Positions 43,171 to 54,765 are shown, numbered from the stretch's first letter. The stretch: 64,000 nucleotides of DNA from Luidia sarsii (GCA_949987565.1 OX465104.1:11012964-11076963); one strand, 5' to 3'. A program made the numbers and translations. The notes: a model not told the origin generated them from the sequence alone.

Positions 43171-44000
43171 TATTCACGAGACTGGTATTTGAAAATAACT
43201 CAAAAACGGGGAATTTGTGATGGTCTCAAATTGAAGCGTTATATATAAGTTACACACGGTCCAAAATTCTACCCAGGAAAATGAAATGGGCTGAAATGGG
43301 AACGTCGTTTCTCGTTCGGTTGTATAGTGCACAAGAACAAAGCAATGACTGTTTCAACAAGGATACAAAAATGAGTACCGGTATGTGTGCACTGTTTGCG
43401 AAGTCTTTCGGTTCCTCTAAGAACCACGCCATCTCCAAGAGAAAAAAACACGGTCGGTCACCAGACATGATTGCTATAGGGAGTGATATCGAGCTTTTTC
43501 CAATTCCTTCTCCAGTACTGTTGGGCGATATTTCAACTTGGACAAATCATGGGAAAAAGAAAGAAAGGGTTTTTCCCCCAAGGGCAGAAACGAATCTGAG
43601 CTTCTCTTTATATTTTGGTGGAAAAAGGTGCAAGTGGTGGGGGTAATTGGTAATTTGGCAGTGTGAATTACATCGGACGGAAATTGGGCCATTCACCGCG
43701 GGTTGTCAGCACTGATATCGCTGTTTATTCGTCAGGATGAAGGGTAACACCTCAAAATATTCTCCCCCAAAAAATTGCAGAGGGTATGGTGTCGATCGTC
43801 GCAGGACCTTTCTCAGAGGCAGGGAGTTATAGCTGATGCTTGATTTGAACACTAAACCCGTATAGGACCCCAGAATATAACGGGACGACCAGGAGGGTTT
43901 GACCAACAATCAATTTTGATAAAGTATAGGGCCTATAACATGTTATGAGAAAGGTCCTTGTCGCCAAGGCTCTCCATACTTTTGGGATTTGCACTTCGGT
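43171..44000. other. Unique sequence with one degenerate R1 core
   Basis: R1 core remnant at 43778-43822 (GCAGAGGGTATGGTGTCGAT, CGCAGGACCTTTCTCAGAGG). A plus-strand frame of 121 codons (43281-43646) has no recognisable motif. Confidence 0.5.
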
Positions 44001-44090
44001 TTTAAAGCCCCTAATAGGCCCCCTATATACAACATTGGTATAAATCGAAAAACAGAAATGTTCATAGATTTGAAACTTTCATAGGGCTGT
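44001..44090 (+). mobile_element. M1 element, copy D (left-end fragment)
   Basis: TTTAAAGCCC, ACAACATTGGTATAAATCGA, AAAACAGAAATGTTCATAGA and GAAACTTTCATA match the M1 left end. A small extra segment (AATAGGCCCCCTATAT) splits the terminus. The element stops where M2 sequence begins. Confidence 0.85.
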
Positions 44091-44460
44091 TTAAGTGTGT
44101 GAAAACGGCTAAGCAAGGAATTCCTTCCCTGGTAAAAACGAGATTGCCAACCATAATAGTTCAATTGATGCTTGTTGTATACCTGATGGTTGCTTCACAT
44201 TGGCTGGCAACCTGGGGCCAATTTCATAGAGCCGCTTAAGCGCCAAAATGTGCTGAAGCGCAAAAACTCATGAGCCACTGGATCCCCTTGCCAACCCAAA
44301 CTTCACTTTTTGTTTCATGCTAAGTGAAGAAGAGTGGAGTACAAGTCAAAAGCAATTGGCATCGCATCGCAGTGCAGTTTGTAATCCTGCTTACACGAGG
44401 AAGACCTTTCCTGCTTAGCCGATTTTCACGCTTAAGCGGCTCTGTGAAACTGGACCCTGA
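44091..44460. mobile_element. M2 elements, one complete plus a flanking partial
   Basis: 44211-44458 is a complete M2: CCTGGGGCCAATTTCATAGA plus GCCGCTTAAGCG at the left, TTCACGCTTAAGCGGCTCTG plus TGAAACTGGACC at the right, with body CTTGCCAACCCAAACTTCAC. 44091-44210 is part of another copy (GGAATTCCTTCCCTGGTAAA, CGAGATTGCCAACCATAATA, TGATGCTTGTTGTA) matching 28350-28440. Confidence 0.88.
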
Positions 44461-44645
44461 TTCTTATGAGGACGACACTTGGTGCTTAAACGGCAAGATG
44501 CTTAAAAGCAAGAGAAAAGCCACACGCACGTATACGCGTCAACACGATCATAAACACAGCATGGTGATAATGGGCGGGACTCTGCTAAAAGGGACCTTCT
44601 CGTGCTAAGCAGACTGTCCGTGCTCGAGCTGTTCCACAAATCGGC

Positions 44646-44961
44646 CACTGTAAAAACTAAGGTGCAGACCTCATGCACTTCTGCAATGGCAAACATTTGT
44701 CCCAGAATCATGAACACTTGAGGCACCTACTGTACTTCATGCACATGAAATACTGTAGCTCAAGCACATGTGGCATTGTAATCACTTGAGCAAAAGTCGG
44801 ATGAGGTGCATGAAGTGCTTCGTGTACAAGAACATCTCTCTATTTGCTGTACCTCAAGCACATGGAATGAAAGTGAGCATCACCTCATGCGCATGTATCG
44901 TGCACCATGTGCCTCAACATACTTCATCCATGTGCATGACGTGAGCACCGTTTTTACAGTG
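44646..44961. mobile_element. hAT-like MITE with CACTGTAAAAAC ends
   Basis: CACTGTAAAAAC at 44646-44657 is mirrored by GTTTTTACAGTG at 44950-44961. Subterminal sequence is packed with short ATGCACATG, CTCAAGCACATG and CATGTGC motifs in both directions, as expected of transposase-binding subterminal repeats in hAT elements (known feature; assignment inferred). No matching 8-bp flank was found. Confidence 0.8.
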
Positions 44962-45525
44962 TGGAGACCGAGGGGAAGCGGTTTTTATTTTATTTTACTT
45001 ATTTTATGGAAAGGGGGGTGATTGGGGTTATAAGGTGGCAGTCAGCCATCTGCAAGACGATACGGGTGCTAGCTGGTTGACTGTCCAATTCAATCACGGT
45101 GCCTCCATTCAGAAGACGGTTATAAACGTGCAAGTGACGTCTGGCATGCCACGAGAAGGCACTGGGCTGGATTCAAGAAGGCATCACGAAACAAGAAAAA
45201 TCTGACGCATGGGACGATCAGAGAAACGCTCGGTTGAACGAGAGGGCCATGGAATCAGGATCGCCATTGACATTGTGAATTGATCATCTAGTTGACACGC
45301 TCGGTTCTCTTTAGAACCTATTAGGACACACTCGCGAAAGTGATGTAATTATGAGTTTTTCATAAAGGCAAGTCAGATACAACTGCATGGTGTTGACCTA
45401 ACTGACAACTGCTGTATTCAAAGTTCGGGTGCTTCGAATATCTTCTTTTCAGACATCTACGCCTTTATCTATTCAAGAGTAAAACAACCCAATCAACCTG
45501 CCTGTGTTTAATCATACACTCCCGT
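44962..45525. other. Unique sequence, no gene seen
   Basis: No frame or repeat of note. Confidence 0.4.
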
Positions 45526-45750
45526 TTAATAGAAAAGCATTCTCATTAATAGAAACGCAGTGGCTGTTGTTACGACAGTCGTCCGTGTGGTTTCCTGACT
45601 TCACAGTATTTGTTTAGCTCTTGGAACCAGACTATCAGCTAATAGACTGGTTCAACCAGCCTGCAATGCTGACGAAATACAATCAAGTCAGGGAACCACA
45701 CGGACGACTGCCGTAACAACAGCTACTGCGTATTAGAAAAGCATTCCCAT
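45526..45750. mobile_element. Inverted-repeat element with about 17-bp flanking duplication
   Basis: Arms of about 47 bases: ACGCAGTGGCTGTTGTTACG then ACAGTCGTCCGTGTGGTTTC (from 45555) mirrored by AACCACACGGACGACTGCCG then TAACAACAGCTACTGCGT (to 45731), with about four mismatches. The element is flanked by TAGAAAAGCATTCTCAT (45530-45546) and TAGAAAAGCATTCCCAT (45734-45750), a direct repeat with one mismatch that looks like a target-site duplication. Confidence 0.88.
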
Positions 45751-46119
45751 GCTTACTGAAAGTCAAGGTGAGTTATCTGCTTTAGCAAAATGCACTCTTC
45801 ATGTCTTCATGTGGTGTCACCGCCGACCACCGTAACATTTCATGTGAAGCCACCGTATCTTGTAAAAAATCAACAGAGAAGCAGATTGTTCTATATACGA
45901 ATGGATGAATACAAAGCCGCCGCCAAGTCATAGATATCGGCCTACAGCCACTCGGCTATCGGGGCAAAGCACGCAACACTCGATATCGGAATAATGACAC
46001 AGCAGCGTCAAAAGGGTCAAGGGGGACCAGGATGAGTCGACAAGGTTTTGTGAGAGGATTTGGCGGGAAGGACTTTAGGGAACTGGACTTTAGCCAGCCA
46101 GTCTGTGACCGGAGACATC

Positions 46120-46420
46120 AGGGTGCAGCACACAAAATTATCATAAAGTGTGGACCTACAACTTTTAATAAGGGGTCTTTGGAGGCTAATTAACTGATAC
46201 ACTGTAGAACAAGTGACACTTAAGACAACCTGGGGGTTCACTCTTCAATTTGGTATGTCATTTGGACCATATCCGGCTTTAAATGTGACCCTATTTGGCT
46301 GTAGAAGTGGAGGCGGGGGTCCATCCCAAAATCCTTGCAGAAATTCGGCTTGGACGGCAACACATTTTGGGAGTGTTTTTTTCTGGGGGTAATAATCGGC
46401 TAAGGGCACTAAAATTGAAA
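46120..46420. repeat. Dispersed repeat D2, copy 1
   Basis: Matches 55600-55850 through AAAGTGTGGACC, CTTAAGACAACCTGGGG, GCCCTATTTGGCTGTA/GACCCTATTTGGCTGTA, AAGTGGAGG, GAAATTCGGCTTG and ACGGC. No terminal repeats identified. 45751-46119 before it is unique sequence. Confidence 0.85.
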
Positions 46421-47916
46421 AGAATCTGAGAGATGAAGGTCCAAACTACAATTTTCAATACAGCTACAAGAACTGAGAGACTTTTGGGTGTGGGATAATT
46501 GGCTTTGAAAGTGAGTGTTTTTGTACAGTGTTCAATGAGAGCTCGATTTTGTGTTCTGCGCCCATCAGCTCAACCTGAGCTTTACGCAGCCATACGTCTA
46601 TCCATCCATCGGTCAAAGAAGAATGCTCGACCCCGTCATGTGCTTCCGTACAAATTACACGACAAAGTTTGCACCGGGGGCGGCCGGCCGGCCAGCCGGT
46701 CCACTACCGGATTCTAAACACCAGTGACGGTCGTCGGTGGTGCCCCGCGTCCCAAATCTTGGTTGGTCATCAGCAGCCCTCTATAATTAGCGTTATACAT
46801 ATCGCATAATTATGGACGTGAACAGAAACACAGCGACGAGTCGCCATCGTCCAAATTTTTTTTCTCCTCTCTTCTGGCCGTCTGTTTTTCTGTTTTTTCA
46901 ACATCCCCGGCCGAACAAGGGAAAGGAATGCGTGGCTCGAGGCGGCCGGGAAACCAGAACAATAGCGGAGGCAAACACAGAGAGCCCCCAGATCTGGGAA
47001 AGAGGAGGGGGGAGAGGAGAGGGGATGTGGGGGTAGGGGTAACGGCGTTCCAACGTAGGCATCTACGGCCGGGAGAAGGGGTGAGAGGAGTTGTGGGAGA
47101 GGAGAGTGAAAGAAAAAAAACGGGAGGGTGGGCAAACAAAAGAATGCCGAGCTCTGCTAACAAAACCTGTTTATCCCCCCTTTCTCTCCTCCTACCCTCT
47201 CGTCCATCGGACAAGGAGCAAACTGTCCTTGCGTTTGTCCTGCGATCGGGTTAATCGTTTCCACCCTGCGTACTAAATAGCGGAGAGCCCAAGTGAGAGC
47301 CGGACGACGGAGGCTGCACGGGCCGTGGGGACTGATGAATGGTTCCTCCCAGCATTGGGACCGTGCACGGAGGGGGTGATGGGTGGGGGTATACATGGTA
47401 TTCCCTGACAGTTTTTTGGGGGGTCGGAGTTTGTCCCTGATGGGTTCCACTGGGGGTGATGACGCTATATAGGGAGGGTGAGAGGCAGGGGGATATCTCG
47501 CAACACAAATGGTTACCTACCGCTGGTATCGATTCTATACCAGCCCGCGGGCATCGCTCGGCCTGATCGAAGAAAACACAAACAAAACAGTGCAGGGCGC
47601 TAAACCCTGATGATTTTTGAATGACACGCGATAACCAAGATGGTGCGTTTATAGTGTGGCGGTCATGACCGAGCACTGATTCGGCTAGTTTCGGTTTCAG
47701 CTCGCTGCGGTGAAAACGCGTGCGCTTCGTCCCCAAGTGTCACTCTCATCTAACTGAACTTGCCATAGTGGGAAATCTCAGAGGAATAGGCCTAACGGTC
47801 GAACCAAATTCTTGGCTGTGACCGGCAGCATTTTACCTCTTGCCATTACGGGCAGGGCAGAAATGACACCGATAAACACAGAGGTCGGTTTGGGGCTCTC
47901 GGATGCTCAGATAAAC
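46421..47916. other. Unique sequence with GC- and G-rich patches, no gene recognised
   Basis: 46960-47110 is purine rich; 47360-47420 has G-runs. Overlapping frames up to 161 codons on both strands are low complexity or unrecognised. Confidence 0.4.
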
Positions 47917-48055
47917 GGCAATTCGCAATAGTACGCCCTCAAGAGTTTGCAAGGCGCTGGCCAATCACAATGCACGGAATCTGTCGACCCTTTCCAGACG
48001 TGCATTGTGATTGGCCAACGGGTTGCAAACTATTGAGGGTGCACACGATTGAATT
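47917..48055. mobile_element. M4 palindromic element, copy 1
   Basis: GCCCTCAAGAGTTTGCAAGG then CGCTGGCCAATCACAATGCA is mirrored by TGCATTGTGATTGGCCAACG then GGTTGCAAACTATTGAGGGT around a short centre (CGGAATCTGTCGACCCTTTC). Almost the whole sequence folds into one hairpin. Confidence 0.9.
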
Positions 48056-48107
48056 GTATTCTATAGGCCTAAATATATGTGTATAGAGCTCTATGAAATC
48101 ACCCGTA

Positions 48108-48456
48108 TTAAAGCCTCTACACAACATTGGTCGAGGTCAAAGAATAGCATCCAAACGTTGTCTGATCCAATATAGGGCCTATGCATGAAATAGCACACCT
48201 GTGAAAATTTCAGCTCAATCCGCCAACAGAGTCTCGAGAAAATCGTGAAAACCGCTTCATTTGTTTCGCAAAAATGCAGCATTCAATGCCGTACAGCATT
48301 TTAGACAGAAATATTTCAGTGCGAGGTTTCTACTATTTCCATCTTCAACCTGTATAAGTTTCATGTAAATCTGTGTACATTTCTGTTTTTCGATCTTACC
48401 AATGTTGTGTCCCCTACACAACATTGGTAAGATCGAAAAACAGAAATGTTCCTTTG
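48108..48456 (-). mobile_element. M1 element, copy E, internally deleted and joined to a second M1 end
   Basis: Begins TTAAAGCCTCTACACAACAT, then GGTCGAGGTCAAAGAATAGC. Near 48291-48302 the sequence jumps from GCCGTACAG to CATTTTAGACAG, skipping about 65 bases present in copies C and F. At 48411 it runs from CCAATGTTGTGT straight into CCCCTACACAACATTGGTAA, the start of another M1 in opposite orientation, broken off after GAAATGTTC. Confidence 0.9.
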
Positions 48457-48534
48457 TAGCGTGTCTTGCTTCATGGGACAGAAACGTTTGACTCTCTAAA
48501 CCACAGAGAACTATAATCGTTTACTAGAGTTCAA

Positions 48535-48730
48535 CAGGCCTTGATTTCATACAGCTGCATAAGCGTGAAAATCGGCTAAGAAAGAAATTTCTTTCCCGGT
48601 TGAAACAAGATAGCCAACCATATTTCACTTGATGCTTGCTGTACTTGACTTGTATTCCTTATCATTGGTTGCTTCACGCAAAATGCGGAACTTTGGCAGG
48701 CAACCTGACTATTTTGAGGAAGTTTTTTCA
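48535..48730. mobile_element. M2 element, degenerate
   Basis: TTGATTTCATACAGCTGCAT, AAGCGTGAAAATCGGCTAAG, AGCCAACCATATTTCACTTG and ATGCTTGCTGTACTTGACTT match the M2 at 28317-28440; the right end is lost. Confidence 0.75.
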
Positions 48731-49185
48731 GGCTTAAACAAATGGTCTGGCCGTTGCGTACTTTATTCTCAGAAGTGGCCAGTCATGACCTGATTACAAA
48801 ATCTAATTTGGTCAAATTCTAACCAGTAATCCAAACATTTGGGTAATTTTATAGCAATGTGTACTGTGAGCGATAGAAACCTTTGAAACCGGTCTCTAAA
48901 GTTACACGTAACACGATCACCCGACAATGTAAATCTCAACATAAGCCCGCATTATCAGCGACCTAGGAAGGAAAAAGGAGGGAAAGCCGCTGACTACAAA
49001 AGTCGAATTATTCGGTATAAGTCTGCATATCGGACGGGCTAAGTTGGGCATTGCGAGCGGCATTCTTTTTTCTGTTGGAATCCTGACGAAAACGCCGAAG
49101 CCGTACGACGTCTGCCTATAGACATCGCCGTCGTCCATCGCGTACAAAAACGAGCTTTGTCGCTATAATATGACCATCGGCACTC
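48731..49185. other. Unique sequence, no gene seen
   Basis: No repeat or frame of note. Confidence 0.4.
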
Positions 49186-49765
49186 CCTCCCTCTCGTCTT
49201 TCTCCGGACGAAGAGAGAGTGAGAGAGAGAGAGAGTGAGAGAGAGTGAGGAAGAGGGAGAGTGAGATGGGGAAAGAGAGGGGGAGGGGGAGAGGAAGAGG
49301 GAGAGGGAGTGAGAGAGAGTGAGGGAGGGAGAGTGAGATGGGGAAAGAGAGAGGGGGAGGGAGAGAGAGTGAGAGAGAGGGAGTGAGAGAGAGTGAGGGA
49401 GGGAGAGTGAGATGGAGAGAGAGAGGGTGGAGAGAGAGAGTGACAGAGAGTGAGGAAGGGAGAGTGAGATCGAGAGAGAGAGAGGGGGAGGGAGAGAGAG
49501 AGTGAGTGAGAGAGAGTGAGGGAGGGAGAGTAAGATGGGGAGAGAGAGAGGGGGAGGGAGAGAGAGAGGGAGAGGGAGTGAGAGAGGGGGAGTGGGGGAG
49601 GGAGGGAGAGAGAGGGAGAGAGTGAGAAAGAGAGTGGGAGAGGGAGAGAGAGAGGGGGAGAGAAGAGGGAGAGAGAGTGATAGACAGAGGGAGAGCGAGA
49701 GAAGGAGAGAGAGGGAGGGAGGGGTAGAGAGATGGAGAGATGGAGAGAGGGAGGAAGAGAAAAGA
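49186..49765. repeat. GA-rich tract with about 90-100-base internal period
   Basis: GA-rich sequence punctuated by GAGAGTGAG and GAGTGAGATGG/GAGTAAGATGG markers that recur at intervals, showing segmental amplification within the tract. Ser/Leu/Pro minus-strand frames are artefacts. Confidence 0.95.
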
Positions 49766-51084
49766 TGCCGAGCCCAAAGTTGAGGGGGAGGGAGACGGGA
49801 CCTATCAAGATATCTTTGGAGGTCCCGTTATATTCTGAGATCCTATTCGGGGTTTAGCGTTCGAATGGAAGTCTGACAAGGGAAAGAATGGATTTGCACG
49901 CCCGATCCCTGGGCGGCTTTCTTGCGATGGGACAGTGGTGTTTCTTTCTTTCTTTCTTTCTTTCTTTTCTTTCTTTTTGAGGGGGTGAGGCGAATAGTTG
50001 GGAAGGCAGGCAGAGAGACCATGCGGGGGCTTTACCTTAGAAGTGCAGGGGATGCCTTTATCGGCTGCTTAGGGCACCCACGGGCTCTCAATCCCCGCTG
50101 CTTTACTGACGTCCCGAGAAAGGGGGGAAAAAGGGAATCCCTTGCAAAGAATGCGGGTTACGGCTCACTTTGTACACTGTCTTTTGTTGCCGACAAAACA
50201 CTTCGTATTTTCGTTTCCTCTTTGTTTTGCTCTTCTGGATACAATGACTACCTGTGGCCATTTTTGTTTTGGTTTTTTTTTCTCGGTCAAACAGGTTTTT
50301 TTCTGCCTTTACCGTTGGGGAGGTGGGATCTGGGGTGCGTGAGCTGCGCGGGATGGGGGTGGATTGGGGATCGGACGGTTGAGGGCGTGGGTGCTTGAGT
50401 AGTGGCATGTTAGTGTTATTTCTTTTTTTTTTTTTTGGGGGGGGGGGGCTGAGTAATGTTTATTTCAATATAGAGATTTCTACTGTCAATAGAAATTCCT
50501 CTATCGTATAGGCCTATCTTCATTATACACGATTAATAAATATTAACTTTGCACATTCAATTATAGCTTTGCACGCGATATATAATGGTCCGATTCAAAT
50601 GCATTAAAAAACAAGAGGGTGCGAAACTGTATGAAGACAGGGAATGGTCCATTTTAGGAGCGTGCATGTTGTCCACGCTAAGCCTATGCATTCTTGCGAA
50701 GTTCAAGGGTCCTTTTTAAAAACGTGTAGCCATCGACACTGACACGAAATGACGAAATGACACGAAATGACGAAATCTTGTTGGTTCGACGGACCCCCCC
50801 CCCCCCCCCCGGCCCGCTACCCCCGCCCCCAGCACCAAACGGCTTCGACACGAACGAATAAACCGTTTGTGGAGGGCAAATCCGACTATCGATGTCGATC
50901 GAGCTTGTTGACACAGTTTTCGCGATATCTTTCCGCTTGCACGCGATGGCGGGATCGTGAATGGGTGGCGGACGGGTAGTTGGGGGCAAGGGGTCATGAC
51001 GGGGGGGGGGGGGGGGGGGGGTGCTGTGGTGCTGGGGGCTGGGTTGTGGTGGTGGTGGTGGTGATGACGGTGAACACTAATCAC
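49766..51084. other. Unique sequence with homopolymers, no gene recognised
   Basis: Contains (TTTC)n at 49939-49975, a T-run joined to a G-run at 50420-50448, a C-run of about 18 at 50794-50811, a G-run of about 21 at 51001-51021 and (GGT)n at 51046-51062. 50464-50600 has sequence related to the palindromic element at 24350. No convincing frame. Confidence 0.5.
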
Positions 51085-52640
51085 ACCTGCCTCTGTAAAT
51101 CAAACCTCTCTCTCCAAACCCCCCCTCTCTAAATCCCATCCCCTCTCTAAATCCCACCTCTCTTTCCAAAGCCAATCCCCTCTCCAAATCCCATCCTCAC
51201 TCTCCCATCCCAACCCTCTCACTCTCCAATCCCAACTCTCTCACTCTCCAATCCAAACTCTCCCACTCTCCAAATCCCAACTCTATCTATCTAAATCATA
51301 CCCTCCTTCTCCAAATCCCAACTCTCTCTCAAAATCCCATCCGCACTCTCAAAATCCTATACCTCAGTCTCCAAATCCCATCCGCACTCTCCAAACCCTA
51401 TACCTCAGTCTCCAAATCCCATCCGCACTCTCAAAACCCTACCTCAGTCTCCAAATCCCATCCGCACTCTCCAAACCCTATACCTCAGTCTCCAAATCCC
51501 ATCCGCACTCTCAAAACCCTACCTCAGTCTCCAAATCCCATCCGCACTCTCCAAACCCTATACCTCAGTCTCCAAATCCCATCCGCACTCTCAAAATCCT
51601 ATACCTCAGTCTCCAAATCCCATCCGCACTCTCAAAATCCTATACCTCAGTCTCCAAATCCCATCCGCACTCTCCAAACCCTATACCTCAGTCTCCAAAT
51701 CCCATCCGCACTCTCAAAACCCTATACCTCAGTCTCCAAATCCCATCCGCACTCTCCAAACCCTATACCTCAGTCTCCAAATCCCATCCGCACTCTCCAA
51801 ACCCTATACCTCAGTCTCCAAATCCCATCCGCACTCTCAAAACCCTATACCTCAGTCTCCAAATCCCATCCGCACTCTCCAAACCCTATACCTCAGTCTC
51901 CAAATCCCATCCGCACTCTCCAAACCCTATACCTCAGTCTCCAAATCCCATCCGCACTCTCCAAACCCTATACCCCAGTCTCCAAATCCCATCCGCACTC
52001 TCAAAACCCTATATAGGCCTACCTCAGTCTCCAAAACCCATCCGCACTCTTCAAACCCTACCTCAGTCTCCAAAACCCATCCGCACTCTTCAAACCCTAC
52101 CTCAGTCTCCAAATCCCATCCGCACTCTCCAAACCCTATACCTCACTCTCCAAATCCCATCCGCACTCTCAAAACCCTATACCTCAGTCTCCAAATCCCA
52201 TCCGCACTCTCAAAACCTTACCTCACTCTCCAAATCCCATCCGCACTCTCAAAACCTTACCTCACTCTCCAAATCCCATCCGCACTCTCAAAACCCTATA
52301 CCTCAGTCTCCAAATCCCATCCGCACTCTCAAAACCCTATACCTCAGTCTCCAAATCCCATCCGCACTCTCAAAACCTTACCTCACTCTCCAAATCCCAT
52401 CCACACTCTCAAAACCCTATACCTCAGTCTCCAAATCCCATCCGCACTCTCCAAACCCTATACCTCAGTCTCCAAATCCCATCCACACTCTCAAAACCCT
52501 ACCTCAGTCTCCAAATCCCATCCACACTCTCAAAACCCTACCTCAGTCTCCAAATCCCATCCGCACTCTCCAAACCCTATACCTCAGTCTCCAAATCCCA
52601 TCCGTACTCTCAAAACCCTATACCTCAGTCTCCAAATACC
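51085..52640. repeat. 41-bp minisatellite
   Basis: About 30 regular units of 41 bases, e.g. CTCCAAATCCCATCCGCACT then CTCCAAACCCTATACCTCAG plus T. A 38-base variant lacks three bases (CCCTACCTC), and CTCAAAACC replaces CTCCAAACC in many units. 51085-51350 is a decayed edge with CCAAATCCC/CCAATCCC pieces. The period is not a multiple of three and the frames have no gene character. It is not telomeric repeat. Confidence 0.96.
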
Positions 52641-53177
52641 ATCTCCCTCTAGACACAAAATACTACCCCTCACCAAATCCCGTCTCCCTGTCCAAATCCA
52701 ACCTTTCTCTCCGAACCCAAACTCCCCACCCCCACCCCCTCCTCGGTGCAAAGAGGAGGACGGCGATACGGAAGGGTTTCATTTGATGGGATTTTGTCCA
52801 CGACGAGGCTTTCTTTCAAGGATCGATGCAAGATGCGGGACAGGAGGCTTGCCCGCTCACAATGGATACGAACCCGCGAATCCCTACAGCTCGGCGCGAT
52901 TTTTTATTAAGACGTACCCCGTCGGGTTAGGGAACACCTCTCCCCCGTGTCCACCCCCCCCCTCCATCCACACACAAACCCGCCCCAGGCTGGCGCTAGA
53001 GGTTTGCGTGAGAACGCCACAATGTTAAACCTCCCCTCTCTTTTCTCCTATTGATGTCCCGACTTCCTCAATAGAGACCGCACTCAACACCTCGTCACAC
53101 GCCTGGTTATGCTCAACGACCCCCTGTGGTATAGTTGATGGAAGGAAGGGGGGAGCAATAACAGACAGTCAAACTCC
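52641..53177. other. Unique sequence, no gene recognised
   Basis: GC-rich with C-runs near 52950-52965. An 81-codon frame (52783-53028) shows no known motif. Confidence 0.4.
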
Positions 53178-53212
53178 CCGGTCGATCTCTCTCTCTCTCT
53201 CTCTTTCTCCCC

Positions 53213-53307
<95 letters not shown>

Positions 53308-53705
53308 CATCTCTCTCTCCCTATCCGCCCCTCTCTCTCCCTCTCTCTCCTTCTCTCTCTCGCCCTCTCTCTATCGCCCCCTCTCTCTCTCCCTCTCCAT
53401 CTATCTCGCTCTCCCTCCCCATCTCTCTCGCTCCCTCTCTATGTCTCTCTAAGTCTCCATCTCCCTCTCCATCTCTCTCTCCCTCTCTTTCCCTCCCCTC
53501 TCCCTCTCCCTCTTCCTCTTTATCCCTGTCTCTCCCTCTCCCCCTCCCCATCTCTCTGTCTCTCCCTCTCTGTCTCTTCCTCTCTCCCTCCCATCTCTCT
53601 ATCTCTCCCTCTCTGTCCCTCCCCATCTCTCTGTCTCTCCCTCTCTCCCTCCCCATCTTTCTCTCTCTCCCTCTCTCCCTGTCCATCTCTCTCTCTCTCC
53701 CTCTC
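53178..53705. repeat. CT-rich tract
   Basis: (CT)n and CCCTCTC sequence with a C-run at 53209-53222. Arg/Glu-rich minus-strand frames are artefacts. Confidence 0.95.
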
Positions 53706-54040
53706 TCCGCGTGGTATAAGGGCAGAATGTGACGAGTTTCACCAAGCTGCTGGGCCGTGAATCTCTGCATGCAAAGCGTTGCAAGTCTTCTGCTGTTGCA
53801 CATGAAATACAATCAAGCCTTCGTGTCAGTCTCTCTGCTTTTATAGACATGTATATATTCGGCAACTGGTCCCTAAAAGTATCACTAATGATGAGGAACC
53901 TCGGACAGTCACCTCATTTCATGTTACCCCAATCGCCATAAATTACGCATGGTCCGGACAGCGTGGTTTGGGTTTGGCTGGGGGGGGGGTGGCTCGAAGC
54001 CATTTCCTTCGACTCATGCCGGTCGCACGAACACCACTCA
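53706..54040. other. Unique sequence, no gene recognised
   Basis: Frames are open on both strands across 53729-53865, but no motif is recognised. Confidence 0.4.
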
Positions 54041-54440
54041 AACACGCACAGGAAATGATATCGCGAATTCACACATGAATCCTCCCGCAGAAAATTGACT
54101 CACTTTCTTTTAAAACAAAGTGGATGATTTAAAACTGGACATCACCAATTCCAATATGAACCCTTCACAGCAATTTGACCCACTTGCTTTGACAAAAACA
54201 TGGATGATTGAAAACTGGACATTACCAATTCGAACATGAACCCTTCACAGCAATTTGACCCACTTAGGTTTACAAAAACACGGATGACTAAAAACTGGAC
54301 ATCATCAATTGGAACATGAACCCTCCACAGCAATTTGACCAACTTGCTTTGACAAAAACATGGATGATTGAAAACTGGACATCACAAATTCGAACATGAA
54401 TCATCCTCAACAATTTGACCCACTTAGGTTTACAAAAAAA
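54041..54440. repeat. 80-bp tandem repeat in dimeric A-B order
   Basis: Units start at about 54121, 54201, 54281 and 54361 with exact 80-base spacing; a diverged unit precedes at 54041. Shared sequence includes AAAACTGGACATCACCAATT and CAGCAATTTGACCCACTT. Linkers alternate: CTTGCTTTGACAAAAACATG (before 54201 and 54361) and CTTAGGTTTACAAAAACACG or a variant (before 54281 and at 54423). The real repeating unit is thus about 160 bases. Eighty is not a multiple of three, so the short minus-strand frame inside is not a repeat protein. Confidence 0.92.
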
Positions 54441-54539
54441 CATCAATTACAGAGGGTGGCGATATATTGAAAGTTGCAAACTGGTTAAGCTCTTAATGTA
54501 GACAGTTTGCGGTAACACCGTACCGTGTAAGCCGTCTCT

Positions 54540-54765
54540 TTCAAGAGGGGTGGCTCAGAAAACAGCCGGTAACTCATCAACGTTTCGGACAGTTTGTAGT
54601 CATACCGGTCGTCAGGAGACCCGCAGAGTGCATACTTTGCGAAACGACTCTTCTCAGCGCCATATTCATTCTCAAAACAGATTATCTTAAAATGGTGTCA
54701 CTGCTAACTACCCACATTGTGCTTTCAACTTGCAAAGTCTGACTGTAAATCGACAAAACCGATCA
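54540..54765. repeat. Dispersed repeat D4, copy 2
   Basis: Aligned with 40725-40950 through ATCAACGTTTCGGACAG, CGGTCGTCAGGAGACC, GCGAAACGA, AAAATGGTGTCACTGC and TTGTGCTTTCAACTTGCAAA. Confidence 0.85.

Noticed and set aside
51085..52640. Telomere-like or CRISPR-like array
   Set aside because: CCCTATACC units are not TTAGGG repeats, and the array is contiguous 41-base units with no unique spacers.
53729..53865. Overlapping frames as a conserved exon
   Set aside because: Open on both strands over a short span with no motif or splice context; most likely chance.
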